In this document: piece after piece, positions 8,623 through 18,432 of the stretch
Position numbering within the stretch: position 1 is the stretch's first letter
Layout of the letters: each line of letters opens with the position of its first letter
NCBI GenBank assembly: GCA_963662905.2
Contig: CAXXFD010000002.1
Span: forward strand, 682,001 to 746,000
DNA from: G963662905 sp963662905
Lineage (GTDB): Bacteria; Bacteroidota; Bacteroidia; Bacteroidales; WRLA01
Reading direction: 5' to 3'
Length of the DNA: 64,000 nt
Notes under the pieces: model-generated
The model's input: the letters and a program-made list of their open reading frames with translations, nothing else
The model's database searches: none
What the model was told of the DNA's origin: nothing
Translations under genes and position numbers: made by a program

Positions 8623-11049
8623 TTATAAATATACTTCAACTTTATGCTCTGTCCCTTTTTCAAACAAGGGAAGGATGTTTCCTTTAATCACTTTTCCGTC
8701 CACTTCAATCCGACCAAAAACATCCCCCTTGTTATGAATAATAATATGGTAAATAATACCACGAAACTGCCTTTTCACCTTCACGATATCGTACTCCTCC
8801 GGCAATTTCGGGTCAATCCTAAGTCCGTCGTATTCGTGCCGTATCCCCAGCAAATACTGGCTCACCGCATGAAAATTCCAGGCAGCAGTACCTGTCAGCC
8901 ATGAATTTTTCGCTTCTCCCGGTTTTGCAGCATCTTTTCCTGCGATCATTTGCGCATAAACATAAGGTTCTGTTTTATGCAAATCGCTGATTTCCTCGTT
9001 ATAAGCCGGGGCAATACGTTTATAATAATCAAAAGCACGTTCTTTGTTTCCGCTCATTGCCTCAGCGATTATGACCCACGGGTTATTATGGCAAAATATC
9101 CCTGCATTTTCTTTATAACCAGGCGGATAGGTAGTAATTTCGCCCATATTTATCTGATATTTTGTAAAAGCAGGATTCACCAGAACAATACCATAAGGGC
9201 AGGCCAGATGCTTTTCTACTGAATTGAGCGCTTTCTGAGCCTTTCCATCTTCCGCACCGACACCGGCCATAATACAAAATCCCTGAGGTTCAATAAAAAT
9301 CCGGCCTTCATCATTTTCCTTGCTTCCGATTTTGTTTCCATAAAAATCGTAGGCGCGCAAAAACCATTCACCGTCCCAGCCATGATCCAGAATTGCCCGT
9401 TCCATTTTCCGGACTTCATTACTGATGTAAGCTGCTTCTTCTGTTTTCCCTCTTCGCTCACATATTCCGGAATATTCTCTTCCTGCCATCACAAACATTG
9501 CTGCAATGAAAACAGATTCCGCTTTTGAATTTTCGGTGGTATTGGATGTCGTTTGAAAAGCTTCATCAGGCTGAGTAGAAAAACAATTCAGGTTCAGGCA
9601 GTCGTTCCAATCGGCACGGCCAATCAACGGCAAAGCATGTGGCCCAAGATTATTGATTGTGAATTGCATGGATCGGCGCAAATGTTCAAACAAACTTTTG
9701 CTCAGGCTTTCATCATTATTGAAGGGGACATTTTCATCCAATACAGACCAATCGCCGGTCTCTTTCAAATACTCTGCTACACCTAAAACCAACCACAGCG
9801 GATCATCGTTAAAATCGCCACCGATTTCATGATTTCCTTTTTTTGTTAATGGCTGGTACTGATGGTAGGCACTTCCGTCTTCCAGTTGTGTAGCGGCAAT
9901 ATCCAGTATCCTTTGGCGCGCCCTTTCGGGAATGTTGTGCACCACGCCCAGGAGGTCCTGATTGGAATCACGGAAACCCATCCCGCGCCCGATTCCGGAT
10001 TCGAAATAAGACGCACTGCGTGAAAAGTGATATGTAACCATGCACTGGTACTGATTCCAGATGTTGACCATACGGTTGAGCTTGTCGTCCTTGCTTTCAA
10101 TCTGGAAATAAGATAGTTTTTCAAGCCAGTACGCACGCAATGCATCAAAAGCCTTTTCTACAGCCTTTTCGCTATTATATTTGCTTATAATATCCAAAGC
10201 CGGCTTTTTATTGATCACATTATCAGTTATAAACTTCTCATTATCATTATTTTCAGCATAGCCCAGGCAAAAAACCAGAGAGCGCTCCTCTCCTGCAGCC
10301 AGTTCAATTTCAAGATAATGTGATGCTATGGGCGACCAGCCATGCGCTATGGAATCCGAAGCACAACCTGCCTCCACTTGTTGTGGGTTTTCAAAACCAT
10401 TGTACATTCCGATAAAGCTGTCGCGATCGGTATCAAAACCACTGATATCCTGATTTACAGAATAAAAAGCAAAATGATTGCGTCGTTCACGATATTCGGT
10501 TTTATGGTAAATCACATTATTTTCTACCTCAACTTCTCCTGTACTGAAATTTCGCTGGAAATTGGTCATATCGTCCAATGAATTCCACAGGCACCATTCC
10601 ACAAACGAAAAAAGCTTAATTTTTCGGGTTTTGCGCGCATTATTTTTAAGCTTAATCACCTGTATTTCAACATTATCTTCTAAAGGAACAAAATACAGCA
10701 GATTAGCAGAAATATTTTTATAAGATGACAAGAAGCGTGTATATCCCAAACCATGGCGGCATTCGTACGAATCGAGCGTGGTTTTTACCGGTTTCCATGA
10801 GGGTGACCAGCAATCGTCACCATCTTTTATATAAAAATACTTCCCGCCGCTGTCTAAAGGAACATTATTGTAGCGATACCGCGTCAGCCTCCGCAGGCGC
10901 GCATCTTTATAGAAGCTGTAGCCACCGGCTGTATTGGATATTATGGAAAAAAAGTCTTTATTTCCCAAATAATTAATCCAGGGATAAGGGGTTTTGGGTT
11001 CCCGGATTACATACTCCATCCTTTCATCGTCAAAACAACCAAATTTCAT
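8623..11049 (-). CDS. cbp: Cellobiose phosphorylase, GH94
   Basis: An 808-residue cytoplasmic enzyme, close to the usual 810-820 of cellobiose phosphorylases. The N-terminal beta-sandwich starts MKFGCFDDERMEYVI. The (alpha/alpha)6 barrel holds GMGFRDSNQDLLG, GNHEIGGDFNDDPLW and the phrase GRADWNDCLNL, where Asp483 sits at the position of the general acid known in the family. The reaction splits cellobiose with phosphate into glucose and glucose 1-phosphate, saving an ATP. There is no signal peptide. It lies between the GPH transporter (38-base gap) and the GH3 enzyme, which fits import of intact cellobiose. A preference for other beta-glucosides such as laminaribiose is less likely but possible. 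Confidence 0.9.
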   Translation of the reverse strand: MKFGCFDDERMEYVIREPKTPYPWINYLGNKDFFSIISNTAGGYSFYKDARLRRLTRYRYNNVPLDSGGKYFYIKDGDDCWSPSWKPVKTTLDSYECRHGLGYTRFLSSYKNISANLLYFVPLEDNVEIQVIKLKNNARKTRKIKLFSFVEWCLWNSLDDMTNFQRNFSTGEVEVENNVIYHKTEYRERRNHFAFYSVNQDISGFDTDRDSFIGMYNGFENPQQVEAGCASDSIAHGWSPIASHYLEIELAAGEERSLVFCLGYAENNDNEKFITDNVINKKPALDIISKYNSEKAVEKAFDALRAYWLEKLSYFQIESKDDKLNRMVNIWNQYQCMVTYHFSRSASYFESGIGRGMGFRDSNQDLLGVVHNIPERARQRILDIAATQLEDGSAYHQYQPLTKKGNHEIGGDFNDDPLWLVLGVAEYLKETGDWSVLDENVPFNNDESLSKSLFEHLRRSMQFTINNLGPHALPLIGRADWNDCLNLNCFSTQPDEAFQTTSNTTENSKAESVFIAAMFVMAGREYSGICERRGKTEEAAYISNEVRKMERAILDHGWDGEWFLRAYDFYGNKIGSKENDEGRIFIEPQGFCIMAGVGAEDGKAQKALNSVEKHLACPYGIVLVNPAFTKYQINMGEITTYPPGYKENAGIFCHNNPWVIIAEAMSGNKERAFDYYKRIAPAYNEEISDLHKTEPYVYAQMIAGKDAAKPGEAKNSWLTGTAAWNFHAVSQYLLGIRHEYDGLRIDPKLPEEYDIVKVKRQFRGIIYHIIIHNKGDVFGRIEVDGKVIKGNILPLFEKGTEHKVEVYL

Positions 11050-11087
11050 GTATCTTTCCGTTTTATCTTGATATAAATAATTGAATT

Positions 11088-12425
11088 CTAAGCTTTGCGA
11101 ACACGTTCCAGTTCTGTTTCTATCTTGTTCATCATTGAGGTACTCAATGGATATATCATCATTATCAGCACAGCAATAATGATAAAAATTCCCGGGATCC
11201 AGCTCATCAGCATTTTGATTCCCGGCAATGAAGCGGCTACTGTTGATTCATCCATACCATCGTAACCATAATTACTGAGCACAAAACCGATTATGGCACC
11301 GGCAACTCCGCCACCAAATTTCATGGCAAATGTTCCTGCACTGTAGATCAAGCCTGTAGCCCTTCTTCCTGTTTTATATTCTGAATAATCGGATGAATCG
11401 GCAAGCATGGCAAAGAAAAGGACAGGCAGTATTCCTGCACCAAACTCAGCGGCTATACCCAAAACAAAAACCAATGTAACATCCTGTGGCCCGGCTAAAT
11501 AAATAAATCCTGTAAGTACACCCGACATCAGCATGGAATAGATAAAGAGCTTTTTCTTTCCGATTTTTCGTGCGAGCGGACCGGTAAGCAAAGCCGCAAG
11601 CATTGAAATCAGGAGCAAGCCCACCATATAAGCTGCTGCCAGGCTTTCATTATCCATAAACCTTTTGAAATACAATACTGTAATCCCCTGCTTTATAGAA
11701 TTAAATGTGACAAAAAAGAAGCCGATTGCCAACAAAATCAGCCAGGGTTTATTTTTAATCAGATCGCTGAAATCAGATTTTAAATTTGAATTTGAATCTT
11801 TTGGTGCAGGCACCCGTTCGCGTGTAGTTGAAAAAGTGATCAGCAAAAAAATCACGAGCAAAGCCGCAAAGAAGTACATGGAGTTTCGGTATCCCAGGTT
11901 TTCGTTTCCCTGTCCCATAAATGCCACCAAATAAATCAAACCGCCCTGCACCAAGATACCTCCCAGATATGCACCGGCGAAACGGAATGAAGAAAGGCTT
12001 GTACGCTCCTGATGATCAGTAGTCATCACACCCATCAAAGCCGAATAAGGAACATTATTGGCGGTGTATGCCAGAGTGAGCAAAATATAAGTTGAATAAG
12101 CCCAAATCAGTTTGCCTGTTGGCCCCAGATCGGGCGTTGTGAACGTTAAAGCCATTAAAACGCCAAAAGGCACTGCAGTCCATAAAAGCCAGGGGCGGAA
12201 TTTCCCGTATTTACTACGGGTACGGTCAGCAATCATTCCCATGGCAATATCTGTAATGCCATCAGAAAGCCGTGTGATCAGCAAAAGCAAACCGGCAGCA
12301 GCAGCTGAAATACCAAAAACATCAGTATAAAAAATCAACAAAAAAGTAGTGAGTGAGCGCCAGGCAATATTTGCCGCTGTATCCCCTAAGGCATATCCTA
12401 TTTTTTCTTTTAGTTTAATCTTCAT
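11088..12425 (-). CDS. GPH-family sugar:cation symporter
   Basis: A 445-residue membrane protein with about 12 hydrophobic segments. Its N-terminus (EKIGYALGDTAANIAWR, then FYTDVFGIS) and the loop GMIADRTRSKYGKFRPWLLW are signatures of the glycoside-pentoside-hexuronide family within the MFS fold. These carriers move glycosides with Na+ or H+. The location between the regulator and cellobiose phosphorylase genes points to cellobiose or short cellodextrins as substrate. It is probably co-transcribed with the regulator (67-base gap) and with the two enzymes that follow. Confidence 0.88.
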   Translation of the reverse strand: MKIKLKEKIGYALGDTAANIAWRSLTTFLLIFYTDVFGISAAAAGLLLLITRLSDGITDIAMGMIADRTRSKYGKFRPWLLWTAVPFGVLMALTFTTPDLGPTGKLIWAYSTYILLTLAYTANNVPYSALMGVMTTDHQERTSLSSFRFAGAYLGGILVQGGLIYLVAFMGQGNENLGYRNSMYFFAALLVIFLLITFSTTRERVPAPKDSNSNLKSDFSDLIKNKPWLILLAIGFFFVTFNSIKQGITVLYFKRFMDNESLAAAYMVGLLLISMLAALLTGPLARKIGKKKLFIYSMLMSGVLTGFIYLAGPQDVTLVFVLGIAAEFGAGILPVLFFAMLADSSDYSEYKTGRRATGLIYSAGTFAMKFGGGVAGAIIGFVLSNYGYDGMDESTVAASLPGIKMLMSWIPGIFIIIAVLIMMIYPLSTSMMNKIETELERVRKA

Positions 12426-12492
12426 CAGCTAATTTTTTCACCGTCTGCCCGGCAATTCTAATCTAATTTCTTTTGCATATCTTATCCGGCCA

Positions 12493-13224
12493 TCAAACGA
12501 GCATTACCTGTTTCATGGTTCGGGTTCGGTTAAATACATCTTTGCTAAAGATAAAAACCTGAGCCGGCTTGTGCGCTACCCCCTTCTGCTTCTCGTCTAA
12601 GGGAATTACATATTTCATCTGCATCACTTTTTTCCTGAAATTCCTTCGGTCCATCTCCACCCCAAGAATACACTCAAAAGCTTTTTGCAATTGTGAAATA
12701 GTAAATTTCTCCGGAAGCAATTCAAAAATAATGGGTTCAACACGCACTTTTGCCAGAAGGCTTTGTTTTGCTTTTTCGATGATATGCGCATGGTCGAAGG
12801 CCAATGGGGGCAAATCATCGATGGGAAACCACCGGGCGGTATCATGCTCGGCTGTAGGGTTTACAGCCCTGCTATCGACCAAAGAAAAATAGCCAACGGT
12901 AAATACGCGCTCCGCGATACCCAGTCCCAGACTTTCAATCCAAATACGGTCTTTTGGGCTATTGATCCGATCCACTTCACCAAAAGTGTGAAACTGCTCC
13001 AAATAGATATCCTTTATACCGGTTTTGTTCTGAAGGGTCGTAATTGCAGCCTGCTCCAGGTCTTCACCTTCATGAATATGATAACCGGTTATTGTATAGT
13101 CATCAATAATTAACTCACCGGTATCAGGGTCTTTGAGCTTTCTTTCCTCAAGCAACACATTGAGCCTTTCAAAATCGAAGCCAAAAACAACGCAATCAAC
13201 TGACATATTGGGAATTAAAGCCAT
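12493..13224 (-). CDS. Nudix-related sugar regulator (NrtR/AraR-like)
   Basis: A 243-residue protein with an N-terminal Nudix fold (VFGFDFERLNVLLEERK, then GYHIHEGEDLEQAAITTL) and a C-terminal winged helix at about 165-225 (FTISQLQKAFECILGVEMDRRNFRKKV). In the canonical Nudix box the catalytic Glu residues (REUXEE) are not preserved, as expected for regulators that bind a ligand and do not hydrolyse it. Related Bacteroidota proteins control sugar genes, including arabinose. Here it heads the cellodextrin operon and probably represses both that operon and susCD through the palindromes at 13245-13265 and 13441-13461. ATG 13224 is preferred, since the upstream ATG at 13254 lies inside the operator at the transcription start. 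Confidence 0.8.
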   Translation of the reverse strand: MALIPNMSVDCVVFGFDFERLNVLLEERKLKDPDTGELIIDDYTITGYHIHEGEDLEQAAITTLQNKTGIKDIYLEQFHTFGEVDRINSPKDRIWIESLGLGIAERVFTVGYFSLVDSRAVNPTAEHDTARWFPIDDLPPLAFDHAHIIEKAKQSLLAKVRVEPIIFELLPEKFTISQLQKAFECILGVEMDRRNFRKKVMQMKYVIPLDEKQKGVAHKPAQVFIFSKDVFNRTRTMKQVMLV

Positions 13225-13244
13225 AATACAGATATTAATATTTG

Positions 13245-13265
13245 TATGTGTCATTATTACACTAT
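13245..13265 (-). promoter_or_regulatory. Putative operator of the Nudix regulator gene
   Basis: Minus strand: AGTGTA - N5 - GACACA in a 21-base frame, starting one base after the -7 box, hence over the transcription start. 14 of 21 positions equal the perfect palindrome in front of susC, in the same orientation and place relative to its -7 box. Confidence 0.6.
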
Positions 13266-13266
13266 G

Positions 13267-13296
13267 CAAATATACACAAATTTTGAAATCACCAAA
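13267..13296 (-). promoter_or_regulatory. Promoter of the cellodextrin operon (minus strand)
   Basis: -7 box TATATTTG at 13274-13267 and TTTG -33 box at 13296-13293, with 18 bases between them. Confidence 0.65.
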
Positions 13297-13358
13297 GATT
13301 AAATCGTATATTTTTTCATCTGAAAACCCCCTGAAAAACTGCTATATATAATGTGTAC

Positions 13359-13373
13359 TTCACAAAAAGTGAA
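13359..13373. promoter_or_regulatory. Inverted repeat TTCAC-N5-GTGAA
   Basis: A perfect 5-bp inverted repeat around AAAAA midway between the divergent promoters. It differs from the two operators and may bind another regulator, or be chance in A/T-rich DNA. Confidence 0.25.
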
Positions 13374-13410
13374 AAAATTTAAGGTTTTTTTAATTTTTTT
13401 TAGGAAAAAA

Positions 13411-13440
13411 TTGCATGGAACAAAAAAAAGACTACTTTTG
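13411..13440 (+). promoter_or_regulatory. susC promoter
   Basis: TTG at 13411-13413, 19 bases, then TACTTTTG at 13433-13440: a full match to the Bacteroidota promoter pattern. The leader to the susC ATG is about 105 bases. Confidence 0.75.
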
Positions 13441-13461
13441 TAAGTGTAATTTCTACACTTA
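13441..13461 (+). promoter_or_regulatory. Putative operator in front of susC
   Basis: Perfect inverted repeat with 8-bp arms, TAAGTGTA and TACACTTA, separated by ATTTC. It abuts the -7 box and covers the expected start of transcription, a position suited to repression. Confidence 0.65.
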
Positions 13462-13550
13462 GAAATCACAGACACAGTTTTAGGTTATAACACATAGAAT
13501 TTTTTTTTAAAAACCACCTATCAATCTATTAATAAATAAAACTTTAAAGC

Positions 13551-16500
13551 ATGAAAAAGAGTTTTTACCCTTTAGAAAAAACCAAGCTCTCCAGGAAAGG
13601 TCTTTATGCACTATGCATATTGTTCCTGATTAGTGTATCCGGTACACTATTTGCCCAGGAACAGCACAGCTACAAAGGCACAGTGCGCGATGCCAGTGGC
13701 GAAACCATTCCTGGTGTTAATGTTATTGAACAAGGTACAACCAACGGAACCATCACTGACATTGACGGAAATTTCCTTCTTACGCTTCCAAAGCAAACAG
13801 CCACGTTAAGCTTTTCATTTGTTGGTTATAAAACCATCAGCATGGAAGTTGCAGCCGGCAACGACATTCAGGTTACACTACAACCTACATCAACAGAGCT
13901 CGACGCACTGATGGTTGTAGGTTATGGCGTTAAAAAGAAATCTGATATAACGGGTGCCATAGGCCAGGTTGAGGGAGAACAAATGGAATCACTCCCAATT
14001 TCCAACGCAACACAAGCACTGCAGGGACGCGTTGCAGGTGTTAATGTACTGGCAAACTCAGGCGCTCCCGGAGCCGGCATGAATGTCCGTATCCGCGGCC
14101 TGAGCACTAACGGTAACGGCAACCCACTCTACATTGTTGATGGAATGCGCACTACAGACATCAACAACATTGCCCCCGGCGATATTGCCTCTATCGAAGT
14201 ATTGAAAGATGCCGCTTCTGCCGCAATTTACGGTGCCGAAGCAGCCAATGGCGTAATCCTTATTTCAACTAAAAAAGGAGGCAAAACCGTAAAAGGCTCC
14301 GGAGCACTGATCACTTATGATTTTCAGTATGGCTTCCAAAGCCCCGACAAACTCCCCACAATGATGGGCGCCAACGACTGGGCTAAATATATTAATGAAC
14401 AGGATCTTGGCTATGACATCCCTTCATCGTCCATCTCTACAAACTGGCTCGACGAAGTTACCAGCACAGCCCCAATGCAGAAGCATTATTTATCTTTCAG
14501 CGGCGGTAACGAACAGAGCACATATCTTACTTCCATTTCATATTTCAACCAGGACGGTATCGTCGGGAAGGAAACTTCTAATTTTGAAAGAATTACTGCA
14601 CGCTTTAATGGCGAACATCAAGTTAAAAGCTGGCTCAAAATAGGAACAAACGCATCCTTTACACACTCCGAACAACAAGGATTTAAAGAAGATGACGTTT
14701 ATGGTGGCATCATCAACGATGCGCTCCTTTTTGACCCAAGCACGCCCGTTACTTATACAGGCGCACTGCCTGATTTTGTTCAGGACGCTGTTAACCAAGA
14801 CCTTCCTTTGGTCGTTAACCAGGATGGCGAATATTACGGAATTTCAAAATGGGTAGGTGGCGAAATCGTAAACCCGGCAGCAGCTCTGGCAATCGAAAAA
14901 GGAAAAAACAAAACAAACCGCTTCCAGGGAACAATGTACGGAACAATTAGCCCAATCGAAAACCTGAATATTACAACACGTTTTGGAATTGACTATAACA
15001 CCAACGACTACAACACCTGGTTCCCTACTTATTATTTTAATAGCGAAAGAAGCAATACCAACCCAAGTAAGCGTATCAACAAATGGCAGAATATGACCTG
15101 GCTTTGGGAAAACTTTGCAGACTATAGCATCACTCTGGGCGACCAACATAATTTTAAGTTTATGGTGGGTACTTCAGCACAAAGAATTTCCGAAAACTGG
15201 CTCAACTCATGGACCAGCGGCATGTTCCTCGAAGATGAAAATTTCAACCAGCATGGCGATATTGAAATCGACGGTAAAGTAGCCGGTAACCGCAGCGAAA
15301 AAACACTGAATTCCTATTTTGGTCGTATCAGCTATAATTTTGACAGCAAATACCTCATCGATTTTACAATGCGCCGCGATGGAACCTCACTGCTCAGCGA
15401 AGACAACCGCTGGGGCATATTCCCTTCTGTTTCTGCGGGATGGATTATGAGCAATGAAGATTTCCTTGCCGACAACAGCACTATCAGCTTTGCAAAACTG
15501 CGCGCCAGCTGGGGTAAAAACGGTAGCCTTTCCAACCTTACTGTTGACCAGTTCCGCTCGCTCATTACAACTTCGGGTATTATTTATCCACGCCCGGACG
15601 GCGGATTCTACACCGGCGCTGAACCCGAACTCCTGGCTAACCCTGAATTGAAATGGGAAACATCACGTCAGATCGACTTCGGTATTGACCTCCGTTTCTT
15701 CAACGATCGCTTTGGTTTATCAATGGATTATTTCAACAAGAAAACTATTGACCTGCTGACCATTTCCTCACCACCTCTTTCTGTAGGAAACTACGCTCCA
15801 TTTGCCAATGCCGGCGATGTTGTGAACAAAGGTTTCGAATTCGATATCAATATGCGTAATTACGAAAACCCACTCACTTATGATATCACACTGAACCTTG
15901 CAACACTCAGCAATGAAGTAACTTATCTTAATCCATTACTGAAATTCCAGCCCGGTACAGACATCGGAACAGGATGGCATAGTGCCACTGCTATGGAAGA
16001 AGGTCAGCCTGTATGGTATTTCAGAGGATATGAAACCAACGGCATTTTCCAAAACCAAGCCGAAATCGACTCTTACAAAACCGAAAACCAAGGTCTTGCA
16101 GGATACGACCCAAAACCGGGCGACCCAATCGTTGTTGACGTAAACGGTGACGGCCTGATTAACGAAGATGATATGACCAATATCGGTGACCCGCACCCGG
16201 ACATCATCCTCGGACTGAACCTGAATTTCACTTTCAAGAATTTTGATTTCAACACTTTCGTACAAGGTAGCTTTGGCAGCGATATCATCTTAGGATTCAA
16301 CAGGATTGACCGTGCCACTTCCAACCGTCCGCAATTCTTTTTCGATGACCGCTGGACTGGTGATGGCAGCACAAACACCTGGTTCCGCGCCAACAGCACC
16401 GATCCTTATGCATATACCAGCGACCTGATGGTTTTCAGTGGTGACTATGTACGCTTCAAGCAAATCCAGCTTGGATATACATTGCCCGAGAAACTCATCA

Positions 16501-16679
16501 AAAAGATGAAACTCAAAAAACTGCGCTGTTACATTTCTCTCGACGACTTCATCACTATTACTGATTATCCGGGAATGGATGTTGAAGCAGGCAGCAGTAA
16601 TTACAACAGCCAGGGTATCGACCGCGGCGTTTACCCAACAGCCAAGAAAGTTTTACTTGGTCTCCAGTTAAGTTTATAA
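13551..16679 (+). CDS. susC: SusC/RagA TonB-dependent outer-membrane transporter
   Basis: A 1042-residue outer-membrane importer. After a signal peptide (ending LFAQ) comes a carboxypeptidase-D regulatory-like domain at about 40-115 (GTVRDASGETIPGVNV...FSFVGYKT), then the plug domain (VVGYGVKKKSDITG...VRIRGLSTNG...PLYIVDGM) and a large beta-barrel ending in a typical aromatic-rich strand. It works as a pair with the SusD lipoprotein encoded directly after it and draws energy from TonB. Its neighbours make cello-oligosaccharides the likely cargo. The gene has its own promoter with a palindromic operator at the start point, divergent from the regulator and enzyme operon. Confidence 0.93.
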   Translation: MKKSFYPLEKTKLSRKGLYALCILFLISVSGTLFAQEQHSYKGTVRDASGETIPGVNVIEQGTTNGTITDIDGNFLLTLPKQTATLSFSFVGYKTISMEVAAGNDIQVTLQPTSTELDALMVVGYGVKKKSDITGAIGQVEGEQMESLPISNATQALQGRVAGVNVLANSGAPGAGMNVRIRGLSTNGNGNPLYIVDGMRTTDINNIAPGDIASIEVLKDAASAAIYGAEAANGVILISTKKGGKTVKGSGALITYDFQYGFQSPDKLPTMMGANDWAKYINEQDLGYDIPSSSISTNWLDEVTSTAPMQKHYLSFSGGNEQSTYLTSISYFNQDGIVGKETSNFERITARFNGEHQVKSWLKIGTNASFTHSEQQGFKEDDVYGGIINDALLFDPSTPVTYTGALPDFVQDAVNQDLPLVVNQDGEYYGISKWVGGEIVNPAAALAIEKGKNKTNRFQGTMYGTISPIENLNITTRFGIDYNTNDYNTWFPTYYFNSERSNTNPSKRINKWQNMTWLWENFADYSITLGDQHNFKFMVGTSAQRISENWLNSWTSGMFLEDENFNQHGDIEIDGKVAGNRSEKTLNSYFGRISYNFDSKYLIDFTMRRDGTSLLSEDNRWGIFPSVSAGWIMSNEDFLADNSTISFAKLRASWGKNGSLSNLTVDQFRSLITTSGIIYPRPDGGFYTGAEPELLANPELKWETSRQIDFGIDLRFFNDRFGLSMDYFNKKTIDLLTISSPPLSVGNYAPFANAGDVVNKGFEFDINMRNYENPLTYDITLNLATLSNEVTYLNPLLKFQPGTDIGTGWHSATAMEEGQPVWYFRGYETNGIFQNQAEIDSYKTENQGLAGYDPKPGDPIVVDVNGDGLINEDDMTNIGDPHPDIILGLNLNFTFKNFDFNTFVQGSFGSDIILGFNRIDRATSNRPQFFFDDRWTGDGSTNTWFRANSTDPYAYTSDLMVFSGDYVRFKQIQLGYTLPEKLIKKMKLKKLRCYISLDDFITITDYPGMDVEAGSSNYNSQGIDRGVYPTAKKVLLGLQLSL

Positions 16680-16704
16680 TTATTAATTGAAAATCAATAT
16701 AGAA

Positions 16705-18234
16705 ATGAAATATAAAGCTTTAAAATATTTTGCAGTATTCGGCATCCTGCTTATCCTGTCGTCTTGTTCAAAAGATTTCCTGGATACCGATCCGATTGGA
16801 AAAATGCCGGTTGACAACTATTACAGCACAGATGATGAAGCCTTTCATGGATTAATCGCTGTTTACGACATCCTTCAGTGGACTTATGCAAGTGCAGAAT
16901 GGAACAGTACATTTATGCTCAAAACCCTTCCATCCGACGAAAGCGGTACAGGTGGCGCCGATGCCGGTGACCAACCAAAATACCAGGAACTGAACAACTT
17001 TACTTATTCGGCAGGCAACCAGGCCATTACAGGCGTATTCCGCTTAAATTATTTTGGAATTTACCGTTGCAATATGATTATTAATAATGTAGAACCCGTT
17101 ACTGATGTGCGCAAGCAAATTATTGCAGAAGCCAAAGCGCTCAGGGCATTCTTCTATTTTGAACTCGTTAGCCAGTGGGCCAATGTACCATTGAACCTCG
17201 AAGAACTTGCACCAAGTGAATACCAACAGGCTCCTGCTACACCGGCTCAAATTTATGCTCAAATCGAGAAAGACCTTTCCGAAGCAATTGCTGTACTTCC
17301 ATCAAAAAGCGAATACGATGGCAGCATGGTTTTCCGCTTCTCAAAAGGCAGCGCGCAGTTCCTCTTAGGTAAAGCTTATCTCTATCAAAAGAAATGGACA
17401 GATGCAAGCCAGATGTTCGACCAGTTAATGAACAGCGCCCAGTACAGCCTTACTAATGATTTTGCCACACTTTTCAAAGCAGAACAGGAATTTGGTACAG
17501 AATCCATTTTTGAAATAAGCTGGACTAACTCTCAAAATTACGACTGGGGCACCTTTACATGGAACCGTTACGTTGAAAGCAACGTACAGTGGCAGCTTTG
17601 CGGCCCACGTTCTATTACTGCAGGCGATTTTGATGGCGGCACTTCCGGAATGATTGCAGGCTGGGGATTCCTCCCACCACGCGCTGAGCTTTATACTGCA
17701 TTTGAAGAAATGGGCGATACTTACAGAAAAGCAGCCACAATCTGGAATGTAGAAGATTTCGCTGCTATGGACGGATTTTTCAATACAGATGCTTACCAAA
17801 GCGAAGGCATGCTGAAAGTTAAATACGGGACTTTCTCTTCTGAATCAAGCACAGAACCAGGAGCCGTTACCGAATTGAACTACGGTACAAACTTCCGCCT
17901 GATGCGCTATGCTGATGCCGTTTTAATGAATGCTGAAGCACAATATCGCGCCGGAGACGAAAGCAAGGCCCTGCAATTGCTGAATATGCTCAGGGAAAAC
18001 AGGCAGTTAGAAGCTGTTTCAGCTTCCGGTTCCGCCCTTTTTGATGCTATTGTTGCCGAACGCCGCCTCGAACTTGCTTTCGAAGGTGTACGCTTCCTCG
18101 ACCTTGTCCGCTGGGACATGGCTGCTGATGTTTTGGGTGAATTTGGATTCGTGAAAGGAAAACACGAACTGTTCCCAATCCCTGAAGACGAAATGAACAA
18201 CAACCAGTATATGGTACAAAACCCTGGTTATTAA
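16705..18234 (+). CDS. susD: SusD/RagB substrate-binding lipoprotein
   Basis: A 509-residue lipoprotein with lipobox LSSC (Cys21) followed by SKDFLDTDP, the usual start of mature SusD proteins. TPR-type helices fill the middle, and the C-terminal region has the family phrase ERRLELAFEGVRFLDLVRW and ends near FPIPEDEMNNN. It sits on top of the SusC barrel and captures oligosaccharide. ATG 16705 is preferred to the TTG at 16687, as it gives a compact signal peptide. The gene starts 25 bases after susC and ends before a strong terminator. No SusE/F-like or surface endoglucanase gene follows, so the polysaccharide is probably cut elsewhere. Confidence 0.93.
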   Translation: MKYKALKYFAVFGILLILSSCSKDFLDTDPIGKMPVDNYYSTDDEAFHGLIAVYDILQWTYASAEWNSTFMLKTLPSDESGTGGADAGDQPKYQELNNFTYSAGNQAITGVFRLNYFGIYRCNMIINNVEPVTDVRKQIIAEAKALRAFFYFELVSQWANVPLNLEELAPSEYQQAPATPAQIYAQIEKDLSEAIAVLPSKSEYDGSMVFRFSKGSAQFLLGKAYLYQKKWTDASQMFDQLMNSAQYSLTNDFATLFKAEQEFGTESIFEISWTNSQNYDWGTFTWNRYVESNVQWQLCGPRSITAGDFDGGTSGMIAGWGFLPPRAELYTAFEEMGDTYRKAATIWNVEDFAAMDGFFNTDAYQSEGMLKVKYGTFSSESSTEPGAVTELNYGTNFRLMRYADAVLMNAEAQYRAGDESKALQLLNMLRENRQLEAVSASGSALFDAIVAERRLELAFEGVRFLDLVRWDMAADVLGEFGFVKGKHELFPIPEDEMNNNQYMVQNPGY

Positions 18235-18285
18235 TGATACTATGTGTTAAAACAATGTGTTTTAAACGGTTGGTTGAGTAATGTG

Positions 18286-18316
18286 AAGAGCGGCGTGGTG
18301 GCCGCTCTTTTTTTTT
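18286..18316 (+). terminator. Rho-independent terminator after susD
   Basis: Perfect 9-bp stem AAGAGCGGC/GCCGCTCTT with a 6-base loop and a run of T residues. Confidence 0.92.
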
Positions 18317-18432
18317 AACAAACATCTTCCGAATAGCAAAAAAAATTATATTTATTCCTTAAGATCCATTTTCAGGATTTTTTGTGTATTTTTACACTTG
18401 ATTACCGGGGTTTAAAGCAATTGTTAAAAGAA

